A stretch of 52,812 nt of DNA. Origin: Fibrobacterota bacterium (GTDB taxonomy: Bacteria; Fibrobacterota; Chitinivibrionia; Chitinivibrionales; Chitinispirillaceae). This document shows positions 27,213-37,197 of the stretch, in pieces. The position numbers and the translations under genes were made by a program. A model generated the notes under the pieces. It was not told the DNA's origin. It ran no database searches and saw only the letters and a list, made by a program, of their open reading frames with translations. The DNA lies in assembly GCA_023436145.1 (NCBI GenBank), contig JAEZKP010000019.1, forward strand, positions 1-52,812. Direction: 5' to 3'. Every line of letters starts with the position of its first letter. Position 1 is the first letter of the stretch.

Positions 27213-29549
27213 TTATTGCGGTTGAACCGTCAGTGTAGCACTGTATTCAGTTGTTGTCAGTCCATCCTCGGAAACCGTCGTTTTACTGAAAGACCAGGCT
27301 TTGGCTGATGTGGGATGTTCCGTATACTCTTCCAATTCCGATGGATTTGTGAAACTGAGAACATCCGGATCATTCAAATATATATAGGTATCAATCTTGA
27401 AACTGCTTTTATCCCATTCCTTTGTCAGACAATCATATCTCTGAGTCTCACCTTTGGGCCAATTTGGGTCTGTATGAACTGATAAGGATGCCCCTGCACG
27501 TATTTTCAAATGATAGCGACGGTATGTGGAATTGTCTCCCTCTTCCCATGGTGATAAAGATGCCTCTACAATGAGAGAAAAGTCAGGTAAACTGGACTGT
27601 CCCTGAGATTTGATCATTGGGATAAGCGGCAGTTTATCATCACAGCTGCGTTCCTTGCATTCATTATTCAACGAGACAGTAACAGCGCCGCTGTTACTGC
27701 CTCTGAAAAGATAGCAGTTGTCAAATTCTGAGCATTCCACCGCATTCTCATGTGACTGTTTGATATACCAGAGCTTGGAACCAACAAAATCCATTTTGAG
27801 ATCAGCAGTGATCTTTTCTGTATAGATGCATACAGAGGTGTCAGGTTCACGTGTTCTTGTGGTGGTTATGCGGGTGAAGTCCAACTTTCCGATCCAGCTG
27901 CCTTCATAATTCAGAGTAAAAGCAGAGATCTTATTTCCTTTTGCCCTGAGTTCATATCTGGCGACATTCTCTTCTTTACCATCTTCAGTCTTACACTTGA
28001 GACTGAAAATGAAGACATTAATCCCATCGAACAGATCAATATCAAAGGTAAAAGTGGAATCATTTTTAATGGTTGCGTGTACTTCCCGCTTCTCTAATCC
28101 GTTTATACACTGGACCAGCATGTCATTAATCGGTTTGTCGGTAAAAGGGTTGCTTATGGTTCCCTTGACAGTTACATTTTGGTTTGAAACAGTCTGCTCA
28201 TTGTCATGGGATTCGATGTTTATGATGATTGTATCTTTAAGTTCATAGTTTCCTTTATTCCCTTTAGTTTCAACAGGAAACCAGTTCGCTTTTTTCAACA
28301 CATTTTCCTGTATATATGCCCTGCCAATGCTGGTATAACCTACTGAAAACTCGGTTAAGTTATTGTAAAACCTGTGTGAAAAAACCTGATACCCTGCGTT
28401 CTGAACTTTATATTTAATATCTGTTCCCTGCTTATAATCACCCTTGAAGCAGAGAATTTTGTCTCCACCGAATTTAAGCTCCGGGTCTTCATAAGGATTA
28501 TCCAGTATAGCACCTTCCGGTGTATGAACACCGCCATCAGGTCTTAAATTGTAAACACGATAATGGCATCTGCCCGATTTGACCGAGTACATGTAAATGG
28601 TCAGCCAGGGGATATTTGCTGCGGTACTGGCAATCTTAATCGCACTTGTGCCACCGTTTGGGGCCTGAATTCTTTCTACCCAGTACTGCACTCCATCGGT
28701 ATTGCTGGTGAAGGTTACGCAATTGACGTCTGCAGCAAAGGAGGTCAAAGCAAGAATCTCCTCGGTACTTGGTTCTGTAAGATGGACATAACCGGCAAAA
28801 CAGGGCCCGTCAAATACCAATTCGCCTACATTGTAGCTTGTATCAGGGATGTTGGAGTATGTATTCCAGTAGACTCCGGATGTTGGCATAGTGGCAGAAG
28901 TGGAATTAAGGAGCGGTTCGTAAATAAACTCATATTCTCCGGTGCCACTCGGATTAAGGGACGCATCCTGTGAGCTCGAAGCTGATTTACTTTTCGAAAG
29001 TGCAAAGGAGGGGACATTGACGATCCATGAACCGACATATTCCAGTGTGGATGAATTTGAAACCTTATACAATCTGAGCTCGGAACCGTCGTCAATATTC
29101 ATCTCTGAAAGGTTGATCTTTACGCTCGCTCCGGTGTTAGGCATCGGTGAAGAGGGTGATACAGAGCCGGACATGAAGAGAAGTTCGGCATTTTCACCGT
29201 TTATTGAAGCAGTAATGGTAAAAGATGCAATTCTGATCGCCTGGGAAGGGAGTGCTGTTTGTTTGCTTGCGCTACTCAGTGTAACAGTGAGTCGGGCTTC
29301 TGAGGGCAGGGGCCCCCAGGTTTCATCCGCATTCTTTCTGAGAATGACAGTTCCGCTGTCAATAGTCAGAATTTCACCAGCCGTCCCTGATACCGTAATT
29401 GCATTTGTAACCATACTGTTGGCATCAAGGGCAATTTCGCTTCCGCTGTCAATTTGTCGGTTTAAAGGCTGGAAGTGCTCTATAGTGCAATATGCAAATA
29501 GGGCAATGATTAAAGATACGATAAAGGAATAAAATGCGGACAACCTCAT
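27213..29549 (-). CDS. Large secreted or membrane-anchored beta-rich protein of unknown function
   Basis: A 778-aa protein. The ATG at 29549 has GGAGAA close upstream; the frame continues to 29654 without a better site. A hydrophobic N-terminal segment (SAFYSFIVSLIIALFAYC) is a signal or anchor; the Cys could be lipidated, but the context is a poor lipobox. An Ig-like domain at about residues 430-530 (SNQNVTVKGTISNPFTDKP; FTFDIDLFDGINVFIFSLKC) resembles Glucodextranase_B-type modules. The rest is beta-rich, with Cys pairs near the end of the middle part. No catalytic motif is recognised. The gene is framed by the two copies of repeat C, which may mark a transferred cassette. Confidence 0.6.
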   Translation of the reverse strand: MRLSAFYSFIVSLIIALFAYCTIEHFQPLNRQIDSGSEIALDANSMVTNAITVSGTAGEILTIDSGTVILRKNADETWGPLPSEARLTVTLSSASKQTALPSQAIRIASFTITASINGENAELLFMSGSVSPSSPMPNTGASVKINLSEMNIDDGSELRLYKVSNSSTLEYVGSWIVNVPSFALSKSKSASSSQDASLNPSGTGEYEFIYEPLLNSTSATMPTSGVYWNTYSNIPDTSYNVGELVFDGPCFAGYVHLTEPSTEEILALTSFAADVNCVTFTSNTDGVQYWVERIQAPNGGTSAIKIASTAANIPWLTIYMYSVKSGRCHYRVYNLRPDGGVHTPEGAILDNPYEDPELKFGGDKILCFKGDYKQGTDIKYKVQNAGYQVFSHRFYNNLTEFSVGYTSIGRAYIQENVLKKANWFPVETKGNKGNYELKDTIIINIESHDNEQTVSNQNVTVKGTISNPFTDKPINDMLVQCINGLEKREVHATIKNDSTFTFDIDLFDGINVFIFSLKCKTEDGKEENVARYELRAKGNKISAFTLNYEGSWIGKLDFTRITTTRTREPDTSVCIYTEKITADLKMDFVGSKLWYIKQSHENAVECSEFDNCYLFRGSNSGAVTVSLNNECKERSCDDKLPLIPMIKSQGQSSLPDFSLIVEASLSPWEEGDNSTYRRYHLKIRAGASLSVHTDPNWPKGETQRYDCLTKEWDKSSFKIDTYIYLNDPDVLSFTNPSELEEYTEHPTSAKAWSFSKTTVSEDGLTTTEYSATLTVQPQ

Positions 29550-29762
29550 GTTTTCTCCATGGAATGAGTTGGACTGATTGTGGTGTAGTGATAATAAGGG
29601 GTATTTTTTCAGATCATACAAAATAAATGATGGCGTTTTCCATGAGAAGCTCAAGCCTGGAAAGAAAAGGTCGAATATCTCATTTTTCTCGATACTCTGC
29701 TTGAAGTAAATGATAACTTCTCATTTAACATTATATAGTGAAAAATTAAGAGTCCGGGCACA

Positions 29763-29930
29763 TCAATTTCAGCTGTGGTTAAAATGGGTATGAGTAGTAT
29801 AAATTTCTCTTTGGAGTCTATGGAAGCCATGGTTAGCGATAATTTATTTTATTCAGATTAAGCGATTAAAAATTACCTGATGAACAATTTAACCTGTTGA
29901 TAAGAAAAGAGATAAGCGGGGTCCGACCCT
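29763..29930 (+). repeat. Dispersed repeat C, copy 2
   Basis: Direct repeat of 27016-27180. Its last bases (GGGGTCCGACCC) run straight into GGAAGGAG, the ribosome site of the DJ-1/PfpI gene. Confidence 0.8.
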
Positions 29931-29944
29931 GGAAGGAGCATGAC

Positions 29945-30577
29945 ATGCAGAATTCAAAGTTGAACAATTGCTATCTATATGTGTTGAATACAATGGCTGA
30001 TTGGGAGATAGCTCATATTACAGCAGAACTAAACAGCGGAAGATTCCTTAAAAATCGAAAAGTACCTGTCCGGAAGATATCTAATAGTCTGAATCCTGTG
30101 ACTTCAATGGGTGGAATGCGTATTAATGTTGATTTGAAATTATCTGAAGTCCAATTTTCTGAAGGTGATCTGCTGATTCTTCCTGGTGCAGATACATGGA
30201 TGGATGAAGAGTATAAGAGTTTAATTGAAATAGCTGAAAGTTTGATTCAAAAAGGTGTTATTGTGGCAGCAATATGCGGTGCAACTGTTGCATTAGCAAA
30301 AGCAGGGATTTTAAATAATCGAAAGCATACAAGTAATGGCAAAGGATTCCTGGAAATGTTTTGTCCTGAATATAAAGGAAGCGATAATTATATCGACAGT
30401 CCGGCAGTATGCGACAGCAACTTGATAACTGCTTCCGGATTTGCACCATTGAAATTTACTTATGAAATACTGAAAAGAACCGAAGTAATGAAGGAAGAAA
30501 CAGTCACTGCCTGGTATAAGTTGTATAGTACGAAAGAGCCAGGGTATTTCTATAAACTGATGGAGTCCATGAAGTAA
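29945..30577 (+). CDS. DJ-1/PfpI family protein (class I glutamine amidotransferase-like)
   Basis: A 210-aa protein. It has the family's nucleophile elbow AAICGAT (Cys about 117), preceded by DLLILPGADTWMDEEY with the usual acidic residue region, and followed by RKHTSNG and LITASGFAP. Relatives such as YdeA/YoaZ are deglycase or peptidase candidates without proven roles. The ATG at 29945 has AAGGAG at about 7 bases; an in-frame start at 29897 would lie inside repeat C and is unlikely. Confidence 0.85.
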   Translation: MQNSKLNNCYLYVLNTMADWEIAHITAELNSGRFLKNRKVPVRKISNSLNPVTSMGGMRINVDLKLSEVQFSEGDLLILPGADTWMDEEYKSLIEIAESLIQKGVIVAAICGATVALAKAGILNNRKHTSNGKGFLEMFCPEYKGSDNYIDSPAVCDSNLITASGFAPLKFTYEILKRTEVMKEETVTAWYKLYSTKEPGYFYKLMESMK

Positions 30578-31208
30578 CTCTGTAAAAAAGAAATTAAGGT
30601 TAGTACGTTTGAAGCTGTACCATGGTTTGGAATTCATACTCAAATAAATTGAGAAACAGATATTATATAGAAATAAAATGAATTACCGGGCACAACATTG
30701 TGTGGCATTAATGCTGAGAGAAACGCGTTCCGAAAGTTCGTTATCCTCATTAACCTTTCTACCCCTTCGACGAGTCCTCGGAGAAGTCTTTTCCTTGCTA
30801 CAAATTCCTTTTCCTTAAAACGCAGAGCACACGGAAAGCGCAGAGAAAAAACGCTTTGCGTTTTGGGGGATAAAGCATCACGGAAGTAAAATTTCAACAC
30901 TGCTTTGCTGGACCGTCCCTTCAACGAATCCTCGTTTCCTGTCCTTTCGATTAGAAACATACGATTTAATGGACAACTTGGGGATATTTTGAATATTAAA
31001 AGTAGTGAATTTTTATGTTTGCCAGGCCTGTTGATAAAGTGCATATACCTCTTGCAATTGTTCGCAATTAAATTAATGTTCGCATGACTCTTTGACTTTA
31101 ATTCCCTCTAAAATCAATGCGTTACCAGTTTATTTGTTCGCGTCTGAGTTCCCTGTTATAACTTTTTTTTCTCTATCCACCTCTTTTTTTTCGCTATATT
31201 CAGTACAT
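30578..31208. other. Intergenic region with short dispersed repeat D
   Basis: No gene is supported. It contains repeat D at 30763-30803, a partial copy at about 30914-30945, and a CGCAGAGCACACGGAAAGCG stretch of the kind often seen in intergenic repeats. The region just before 31209 is T-rich with no clear ribosome site. Confidence 0.45.
30763..30803 (+). repeat. Dispersed repeat D, copy 1
   Basis: CCCTTCGACGAGTCCTCG followed by GAGAAGTCTTTTCCTTG and ACAAA. It matches 36682-36725 with few changes. Confidence 0.7.
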
Positions 31209-32072
31209 ATGGGAACCAAAGTATCTAAGAAATTCAACATTTTCCAATATACCGACTATCGTTCTCTGTTAAAGGACTACTACACTTATCAGAAGAAGAT
31301 GTCGAAATCATTTTCTTATCGCTTTTTTGCGTCAAAAGCCGGTGTTTCTCAAAGCATGTTCAAGGATATTATTTCCGGAAGACGGCGACTCAGCCTCGCG
31401 GTTATGCAAAAGTACGTTGTCGCGATGAACTTAAAACCTAAGGAAACAGAGTATTTCAGTGCTGTCGTACAGTTCGTTAATTGTAAATCAAATGATGAAA
31501 AAAACCTGCATTTCACCCGCATGCTGCATTTACGTGGAAATTGCGAAATAAAAATACTGGATGAAAGCTGTTACGAATTTTTCAGAAACTGGTATCATAG
31601 TGCAATTCGGGAATTAGTGACTCTGCCTGAATTCAAGGAAGATTATGACTGGATAGCTAAAAAGTGTGTTCCCGGCATTACTTCTGCTCAGGCCAGAAAG
31701 TCAATAGAAACAATGCTGCGGATGGGCATTTTATATCGTGACCAGAATGGAAAACTCCAACCTGCCGATCCGATGATCTCCTCTGAATATGAAATGAAAT
31801 CCATGGTTTTAAGAAATTTTCATTCTGAGATGCTTACACTCGCGAAGGAAGCGCTTGAACGCTTTGACCCGGCTCAACGGGAAATAAGCTCGCTTACTCT
31901 GGGTGTGTCACAGAAGTGCTACGAACGTATAAAAGAGCGGATTCGCTCCTTTAAAGAGGAATTAATGAATATAGTAATAGAAGATACTGATGTTTCTGAA
32001 ATGGTATGTCAATGTAATTTTCAGTTTTTTCCATTAACTGATAATTCAAATAAGAGTGAGGAGGCGCAATGA
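31209..32072 (+). CDS. TIGR02147-family (DUF4423-like) regulator
   Basis: A 287-aa protein. The N-terminal stretch FNIFQYTDYRSLLKDYYTYQ, followed by FSYRFFASKAGVSQSMFKDI and SGRRRLS, is the typical opening of the TIGR02147 family. This family is expanded in Fibrobacter and has a lambda-repressor-like helix-turn-helix. The C-terminal half is helical. The ATG at 31209 is chosen because the family starts shortly before the FQYTDYR motif; the frame is open to 31092. It overlaps the next gene by 4 bases (ATGA). Members probably control the linked surface-protein gene, but I know of no experimental proof. Confidence 0.85.
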   Translation: MGTKVSKKFNIFQYTDYRSLLKDYYTYQKKMSKSFSYRFFASKAGVSQSMFKDIISGRRRLSLAVMQKYVVAMNLKPKETEYFSAVVQFVNCKSNDEKNLHFTRMLHLRGNCEIKILDESCYEFFRNWYHSAIRELVTLPEFKEDYDWIAKKCVPGITSAQARKSIETMLRMGILYRDQNGKLQPADPMISSEYEMKSMVLRNFHSEMLTLAKEALERFDPAQREISSLTLGVSQKCYERIKERIRSFKEELMNIVIEDTDVSEMVCQCNFQFFPLTDNSNKSEEAQ

Positions 32073-33814
32073 ATCTTATTCTTGCGCTACAAGAGAAGAT
32101 AACTGGAGTGTGGTTACCGGTGAAACTCTGCTGTATTATAACAGCAATTGCTTTGCTGCAATGTGTATCGGATGATAATGTCGCCGGGACCGGATCTCAT
32201 GCCGGAAATGGTCGCATAACCTGCTCTCTTTTCAATAATGATGGCAGCTTCGCTTCCGGAGCATCGGTTTATCTTCGGCCACACGATTACACTGTCAATA
32301 TCTCCGGTAAAACACTCAGTAAATCATGTATTTCCCGTATTGATACCAGAACTGATTCTCACGGTGTTTTCTCTATCGATTCAATAGACCCAGGGAATTA
32401 TTCCATAGAAGTCAATGATGGTTCAGGACATGCAGTTCTGTTAAGGTGCACCATTGAAGAAGGTGATTCTACAGTACATCTCCCTTCGGATACACTTCGC
32501 CCTACCGGAACGATTACAGGTATCTTTGCCTCTTCGGTTGATCGTCAGGAAATACTCTATGTACAAATTTATGGACTTGAACGAATCAGTACATGCGATA
32601 CTGAAACTGGTGAATTCACTGTCTATGATCTCCCGCAAGGAACTTACACTATTCGTGCTGTTTCTTTTTCGGTTGATTCTGAGTCTGTTGAAATTGACAG
32701 CATCACTATAAGATCCGGTGAAATCACCCATATCGGTACATTTGATTTCTATCACCAGAGGCTCTGGAATCATTCTGCAAGACTTTTCCTGAACACATCT
32801 GCTGAGGGAGTCGGTGTAACTGGTGACGTGGTGAATTTCCCTGTGCTGATACGATTGCGGTCGGACAATTTCGATTTCAGCCAGGCAAAAGAAGACGGAA
32901 GTGACTTGCGATTTACAAAGGCAGGTGGAAAGCCGCTTCCGTATGAGATTGAACGATGGAATAGAATTGATATGGAAGCAGATATCTGGGTTAAAGTTGA
33001 TACTGTTTATGGAAATAACAGTTCACAATTTATTGTCATGTACTGGGGAAATTCAGAAGCAGTAAATGAATCAAAAAGCAGTGCTGTATTTGATACTGCC
33101 GATGCTTTCCAGGGAGTGTGGCATCTCTCAGGTAAAGGAACGGATGTTGCCGTGGATGCGACCTTAAACAGATATGATGGAATACCACTGGGGGAGGTTG
33201 AAGATGCGGATGTGGCCGGAGTAATTGGCGGTGCAAGAGCATTTGATGGTATTTCAATATATATCAGCATGCCCAACACCGCTAACAGCCGCTTGAATTT
33301 CACTGAAGATGCACATTACTCGATTTCCTCCTGGGTGTATGCCGAAAAGATCGATTCTCTTTATCGTGCTATAGCAGGCAAAGGTCACGAACAGTATTAT
33401 CTGCAATTCAAGTGTTTGAAAAATAACCGGGCCACCTGGGAATTTGTCGAATTCCAGGACCAGCTTGGCTGGGAATATTCCGAAGATTCTACTCCACCTG
33501 CTCCGGGAGCCAGAGAATGGTTGTGCTTAACAGGCGTAAGATCTGGTACAGATCAGCGTTTTTATATAAACGGTGAGATGGTAGTTGAAGGTGCCGCATT
33601 GATGCCTGGCAATTACGGAAGGAACACTGCGGATGACTTCACTATCGGAAGCCATGGCAGATCGATAGATCTCCCCTATTATCAGGGATGGTCATTTTTC
33701 AACGGATTGCTTGACGAAGTGCGGGTGTCAAGTGTAGCCCGGAGTGACGACTGGATCAGGCTCTGTTATATGAATCAGAAAAAAGAGGGTGCACTGGTTG
33801 AGTTCAAAGATTGA
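32069..33814 (+). CDS. Lipoprotein with DUF2341 and LamG/concanavalin-like domains
   Basis: A 581-aa protein. After a signal stretch comes the lipobox-like ALLQC (Cys about 32). The N-terminal third has carboxypeptidase-regulatory-like beta repeats (GVFSIDSIDPGNYSIEV; GEFTVYDLPQGTYTIRAV). A DUF2341 module follows (FPVLIRLRSDNFDFSQAKED; FIVMYWGNSEA). The C-terminal ~220 residues are a LamG-like lectin domain (FQGVWHLSG; ISSWVYAEK; FNGLLDEVRVSSVARSDDWI). It is probably a surface glycan-binding lipoprotein. It is translationally coupled to the TIGR02147 gene, so the two likely work together. Confidence 0.85.
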   Translation: MNLILALQEKITGVWLPVKLCCIITAIALLQCVSDDNVAGTGSHAGNGRITCSLFNNDGSFASGASVYLRPHDYTVNISGKTLSKSCISRIDTRTDSHGVFSIDSIDPGNYSIEVNDGSGHAVLLRCTIEEGDSTVHLPSDTLRPTGTITGIFASSVDRQEILYVQIYGLERISTCDTETGEFTVYDLPQGTYTIRAVSFSVDSESVEIDSITIRSGEITHIGTFDFYHQRLWNHSARLFLNTSAEGVGVTGDVVNFPVLIRLRSDNFDFSQAKEDGSDLRFTKAGGKPLPYEIERWNRIDMEADIWVKVDTVYGNNSSQFIVMYWGNSEAVNESKSSAVFDTADAFQGVWHLSGKGTDVAVDATLNRYDGIPLGEVEDADVAGVIGGARAFDGISIYISMPNTANSRLNFTEDAHYSISSWVYAEKIDSLYRAIAGKGHEQYYLQFKCLKNNRATWEFVEFQDQLGWEYSEDSTPPAPGAREWLCLTGVRSGTDQRFYINGEMVVEGAALMPGNYGRNTADDFTIGSHGRSIDLPYYQGWSFFNGLLDEVRVSSVARSDDWIRLCYMNQKKEGALVEFKD

Positions 33815-33899
33815 ACAGAATTATCAAATATATGCTTAAATGATCATACTGCTTTTCCATATAATCAGTGATTAACATATGCACGGGAGGGCAAACATA

Positions 33900-36548
33900 A
33901 TGAACAGATACTTTTATGCAGTGATTACATCTGCATTGCTGATAGCATTCGGAGCCAAAGCACAAGACAAACTCTACCCTAATGAATTTCCCCTGGGCGA
34001 TGTTACGCTTCTGGATGGCCCATTCAAACACTCCAGGGATCTTAATATAATCCATTTACTGAAGTACAATGTTGATCGCCTGCTGTACTGTTATCGGGCA
34101 GATGCCGGACTCTCCACTAACGGCGTTACCAATTATTCCAACTGGGCCGGACTGGATGGGCATGTGGGAGGGCACTACCTCTCTGCACTGGCAATACATT
34201 ATGCTGCCACTGGAGATGTGCAATGCAAGCAGCGTTTGGATTACATGATAACAGAACTTAAGAAATGCCAGGATGCCAATGCAAAGGATCCCGACTTTGT
34301 CGGCTATGTAAGCGGTATCCCCAATGGAAAGCCTTTGTGGCGGGAAATTAAAGGAGGTAACATAGGTAAAATATGGGACTACTGGGTCCCCTGGTATAAT
34401 ATCCATAAAACCTATGCAGGACTCAGGGATGCTTGGGTATATGGAGGTAGTGATATTTCAAAGCAGATGTTTCTTAAACTATGTGACTGGGGAATAAACA
34501 TCCTGTCCGGTTTGTCCGATGCACAGATTCAGAGCATGCTCGGTAATGAGCATGGAGGTATTAACGAGGTTTATGCTGATGCTTACCAACTGACAAAGGA
34601 AATTAAATACCTCAATATGGCCAAAAGGCTTTCTCATAGAACAATACTTAACCCGATGTCCTCCGGAACAGACAACCTCGATAATCTTCACGCAAATACT
34701 CAGGTCCCCAAGGCAGTAGGGTTTCAGCGTATAGCTGAACTGGATAACGATAATACATATTTCAAGGCCGCACGTTTTTTCTTTGAGACAGTAGCAGAAA
34801 GAAGAAGTCTGGCATTCGGTGGGAACAGCAGAAGAGAGCATTTCCCATCAGTTGCAGACTGTATCGACTATACCACAGAGCGGGAGGGTCCCGAAACTTG
34901 TAACTCACATAACATGCTTAAGCTTTCCGAAGGCCTGTTCCGTATGACAAATGATTCCAGGTATGTTGACTATTATGAACGCACGATGGTTAACCATATA
35001 CTCTCATCTCAACACCCGACTCACGGTGGATATGTATACTTCACACCGGCACGTCCCCGTCATTACAGAGTATATTCTGCTCCTGACAAGGCCATGTGGT
35101 GCTGTGTGGGAACAGGTATGGAAAATCACGGCAAATACAACCAGTTTATATACACTCATAAAAGCGACTCTCTATTCATTAATCTTTTTGTTGCATCTGA
35201 GCTCAACTGGAAAGAAAAGAGTGTAAAAGTGAAGCAGGAAACCCGTTTCCCTGATGAGGAACAGACTGTACTTACAATCAGCGCAGGCTCTTCATCCCGT
35301 TTCAAACTACTTATCCGTCATCCATGGTGGGTTCCTGCTGATAAGCTGAAAATTGTTGTTGGAAACGACACACTCCCATCAAATTCCCAGCCATCTACCT
35401 ATTATGAAATTGACAGGACATGGGATGAGGGTGAAACTGTTGTTACTGTACTATTACCAATGCATACTGTAGTTGAGGAAATGCCGAATGTACCTGAATA
35501 TGTTGCTTTAATGCATGGCCCGATTTTACTGGGAGCAAAGACAGAAAACCGCGATCTTACAGGCCTTGTGGCCGATGAAGGCAGATGGGGACACATTGCA
35601 AGTGGAAGTCTTTACCCGCTGAATTCTGCACCGATCCTGATCGGAAATCGTACCAGGATTTCACAGAAGCTTGTTCGCAGTAATACTGAACAATTGTCCT
35701 TTACTGCAACGGAACTTGTTGGAAACTGGACAGGTCCCCAGCTTATCCTTGAACCCTTTTTCCGCATTCATGATTCTCGTTATATGATATACTGGGCAAC
35801 AGAGGCCGGCAGCAATGATAATGAAGAGGAGGCGTTAATACTTGACAGGAGAACTATCGACAGGGTAGCGCCAGGCGAACAGCAACCCGAAGTAGATCAT
35901 CAACTGCAATCTTCAAACTCGCAAACCGGAAGTCATCTGGGTGAATTTTACCGGGATGCAGGGACCTGCAGCGGTGGAAATGGCGGTTTCTTCAGCTACA
36001 ATCTTCTTACGAACAGAGAAACTGATCTCTCACTCATGGTCAGGTACTGGGGAAACGAAGGATGCACCCGTACGTTTGACATCCTGATTGATGGAGATAA
36101 GCTCGTTACTGAAAACATTGTCGGCAAGTGGAAAAAAGATGCTTTTGTTAATCAGGAATATCCCATACCAAACAGTATGGTTACCGGTAAAGACGCGATA
36201 TCTGTCAGATTCCAGGCTTCTACCGGTATGGCAGGTGGAGTGTACTATGTGCGGTTGTTGAGAAAGGACATGCCGGTAAAAACCTGCAAAGGCGTGCAGG
36301 TGAACAGATCTTCCTGCTTTTCTGTGTATAATCTTCAAAATGGTGTCTTTAAACTGTCATTTGGTACAAAGGATCCTTCGCGCAGAATAGTAATTTATAC
36401 CTTGTCTGGAAAGAGGGTCATCGAGATGGAAGCGGTTTCAGAATCTCTGGTTTTAAACAACAAACCAGGTAAGCTTAAAAAAGGAGTTTACACGATTCAG
36501 ATGATATCGAAAAATCAGATTACTTCCAGGAAAGTTCACCTGTTCTGA
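33900..36548 (+). CDS. GH127-family beta-L-arabinofuranosidase-like enzyme, secreted
   Basis: An 882-aa protein with a signal peptide (about residues 1-22, ending GAKAQ) and a DUF1680/GH127 catalytic domain (about 30-640). The zinc-site residues known from HypBA1-type enzymes are present: Glu332 and Cys334 in PETCNSHNM, and Cys401-Cys402 in MWCCVGTGMENH. A carbohydrate-binding-like beta domain lies at about 690-790. The last ~80 residues (ending KKGVYTIQMISKNQITSRKV) look like a type A sorting tail of type IX secretion. The ATG at 33900 follows GGGAGG. It likely removes arabinofuranose from plant cell-wall glycans. GH146, a close relative, is also possible. Confidence 0.88.
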   Translation: MNRYFYAVITSALLIAFGAKAQDKLYPNEFPLGDVTLLDGPFKHSRDLNIIHLLKYNVDRLLYCYRADAGLSTNGVTNYSNWAGLDGHVGGHYLSALAIHYAATGDVQCKQRLDYMITELKKCQDANAKDPDFVGYVSGIPNGKPLWREIKGGNIGKIWDYWVPWYNIHKTYAGLRDAWVYGGSDISKQMFLKLCDWGINILSGLSDAQIQSMLGNEHGGINEVYADAYQLTKEIKYLNMAKRLSHRTILNPMSSGTDNLDNLHANTQVPKAVGFQRIAELDNDNTYFKAARFFFETVAERRSLAFGGNSRREHFPSVADCIDYTTEREGPETCNSHNMLKLSEGLFRMTNDSRYVDYYERTMVNHILSSQHPTHGGYVYFTPARPRHYRVYSAPDKAMWCCVGTGMENHGKYNQFIYTHKSDSLFINLFVASELNWKEKSVKVKQETRFPDEEQTVLTISAGSSSRFKLLIRHPWWVPADKLKIVVGNDTLPSNSQPSTYYEIDRTWDEGETVVTVLLPMHTVVEEMPNVPEYVALMHGPILLGAKTENRDLTGLVADEGRWGHIASGSLYPLNSAPILIGNRTRISQKLVRSNTEQLSFTATELVGNWTGPQLILEPFFRIHDSRYMIYWATEAGSNDNEEEALILDRRTIDRVAPGEQQPEVDHQLQSSNSQTGSHLGEFYRDAGTCSGGNGGFFSYNLLTNRETDLSLMVRYWGNEGCTRTFDILIDGDKLVTENIVGKWKKDAFVNQEYPIPNSMVTGKDAISVRFQASTGMAGGVYYVRLLRKDMPVKTCKGVQVNRSSCFSVYNLQNGVFKLSFGTKDPSRRIVIYTLSGKRVIEMEAVSESLVLNNKPGKLKKGVYTIQMISKNQITSRKVHLF

Positions 36549-36792
36549 AGTAATTTCAGAGCACTTCTTTACTGATATAGTTGTTTAGAAGGGATTTTCT
36601 GATTACTTCGAAGACTCTTCGTTTCCTGTCCCTTCGGCGGACTCTCGTTCTCTGTCCCTTCGACCGACCTTCATTCCATGTCCCTTCGACGAGTCCTCGA
36701 GGAGAAGTCTTTCCCTTGTACCAAATAAAAGGAAACCTTTCAACGAGTCTTGGAAGAAAATTCTTTCCACGATTATAAGAAGTGGAATTGTT
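36549..36792. other. Intergenic region with repeat D copy 2
   Basis: Several related units built on TCCCTTCGACGAGTCCTCG-like words lie at 36607-36760. The best match to copy 1 is 36682-36725. No gene is seen. Confidence 0.55.
36682..36725 (+). repeat. Dispersed repeat D, copy 2
   Basis: It matches 30763-30803 with a 2-base insertion and few changes. Degenerate sister units (TTCGTTTCCTGTCCCTTCG and TTCTCTGTCCCTTCGACC) precede it. Confidence 0.7.
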
Positions 36793-37197
36793 ATGGTATT
36801 CTTATATGCGTCGATCTTCATAAGTTGCGATCCTGGCTATAATTGCGATTATTATTTAGCGAATAATACTGAAGATACTATTGCATATAAACTGTATTGG
36901 CGATCACATGAACTTTACATGAAAACAGGTAAGATACCAAATGGCAAATCAGTGTTGATTGCAAATAATGGTGGTATAGGATTTGCCGATAATGAATTCC
37001 TCTGGTGGGCAGAAACGCTCTTTGTAAATGATTCCATTCGAATCAATACTTGCGACACAGCGATGTTTATAACCAACGAAGAAACTAATTCTTATGGCAG
37101 GTACACTATGATTATTACTGATAGTTTGATTGCATATCACCAGGAAATAAAAGATTCACTTGAAAGCAATGAATACAAATGTTATTTAAGGGATTGA
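36793..37197 (+). CDS. Small putative lipoprotein of unknown function
   Basis: A 134-aa protein with a short hydrophobic start and a lipobox-like FISC (Cys about 12). The rest is a compact, mixed-charge domain with Trp and Tyr (YKLYWRSHEL; NEFLWWAETLF). No family is recognised. No strong ribosome site is visible, so the start is uncertain. It stands alone behind the GH127 gene. Confidence 0.5.
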   Translation: MVFLYASIFISCDPGYNCDYYLANNTEDTIAYKLYWRSHELYMKTGKIPNGKSVLIANNGGIGFADNEFLWWAETLFVNDSIRINTCDTAMFITNEETNSYGRYTMIITDSLIAYHQEIKDSLESNEYKCYLRD

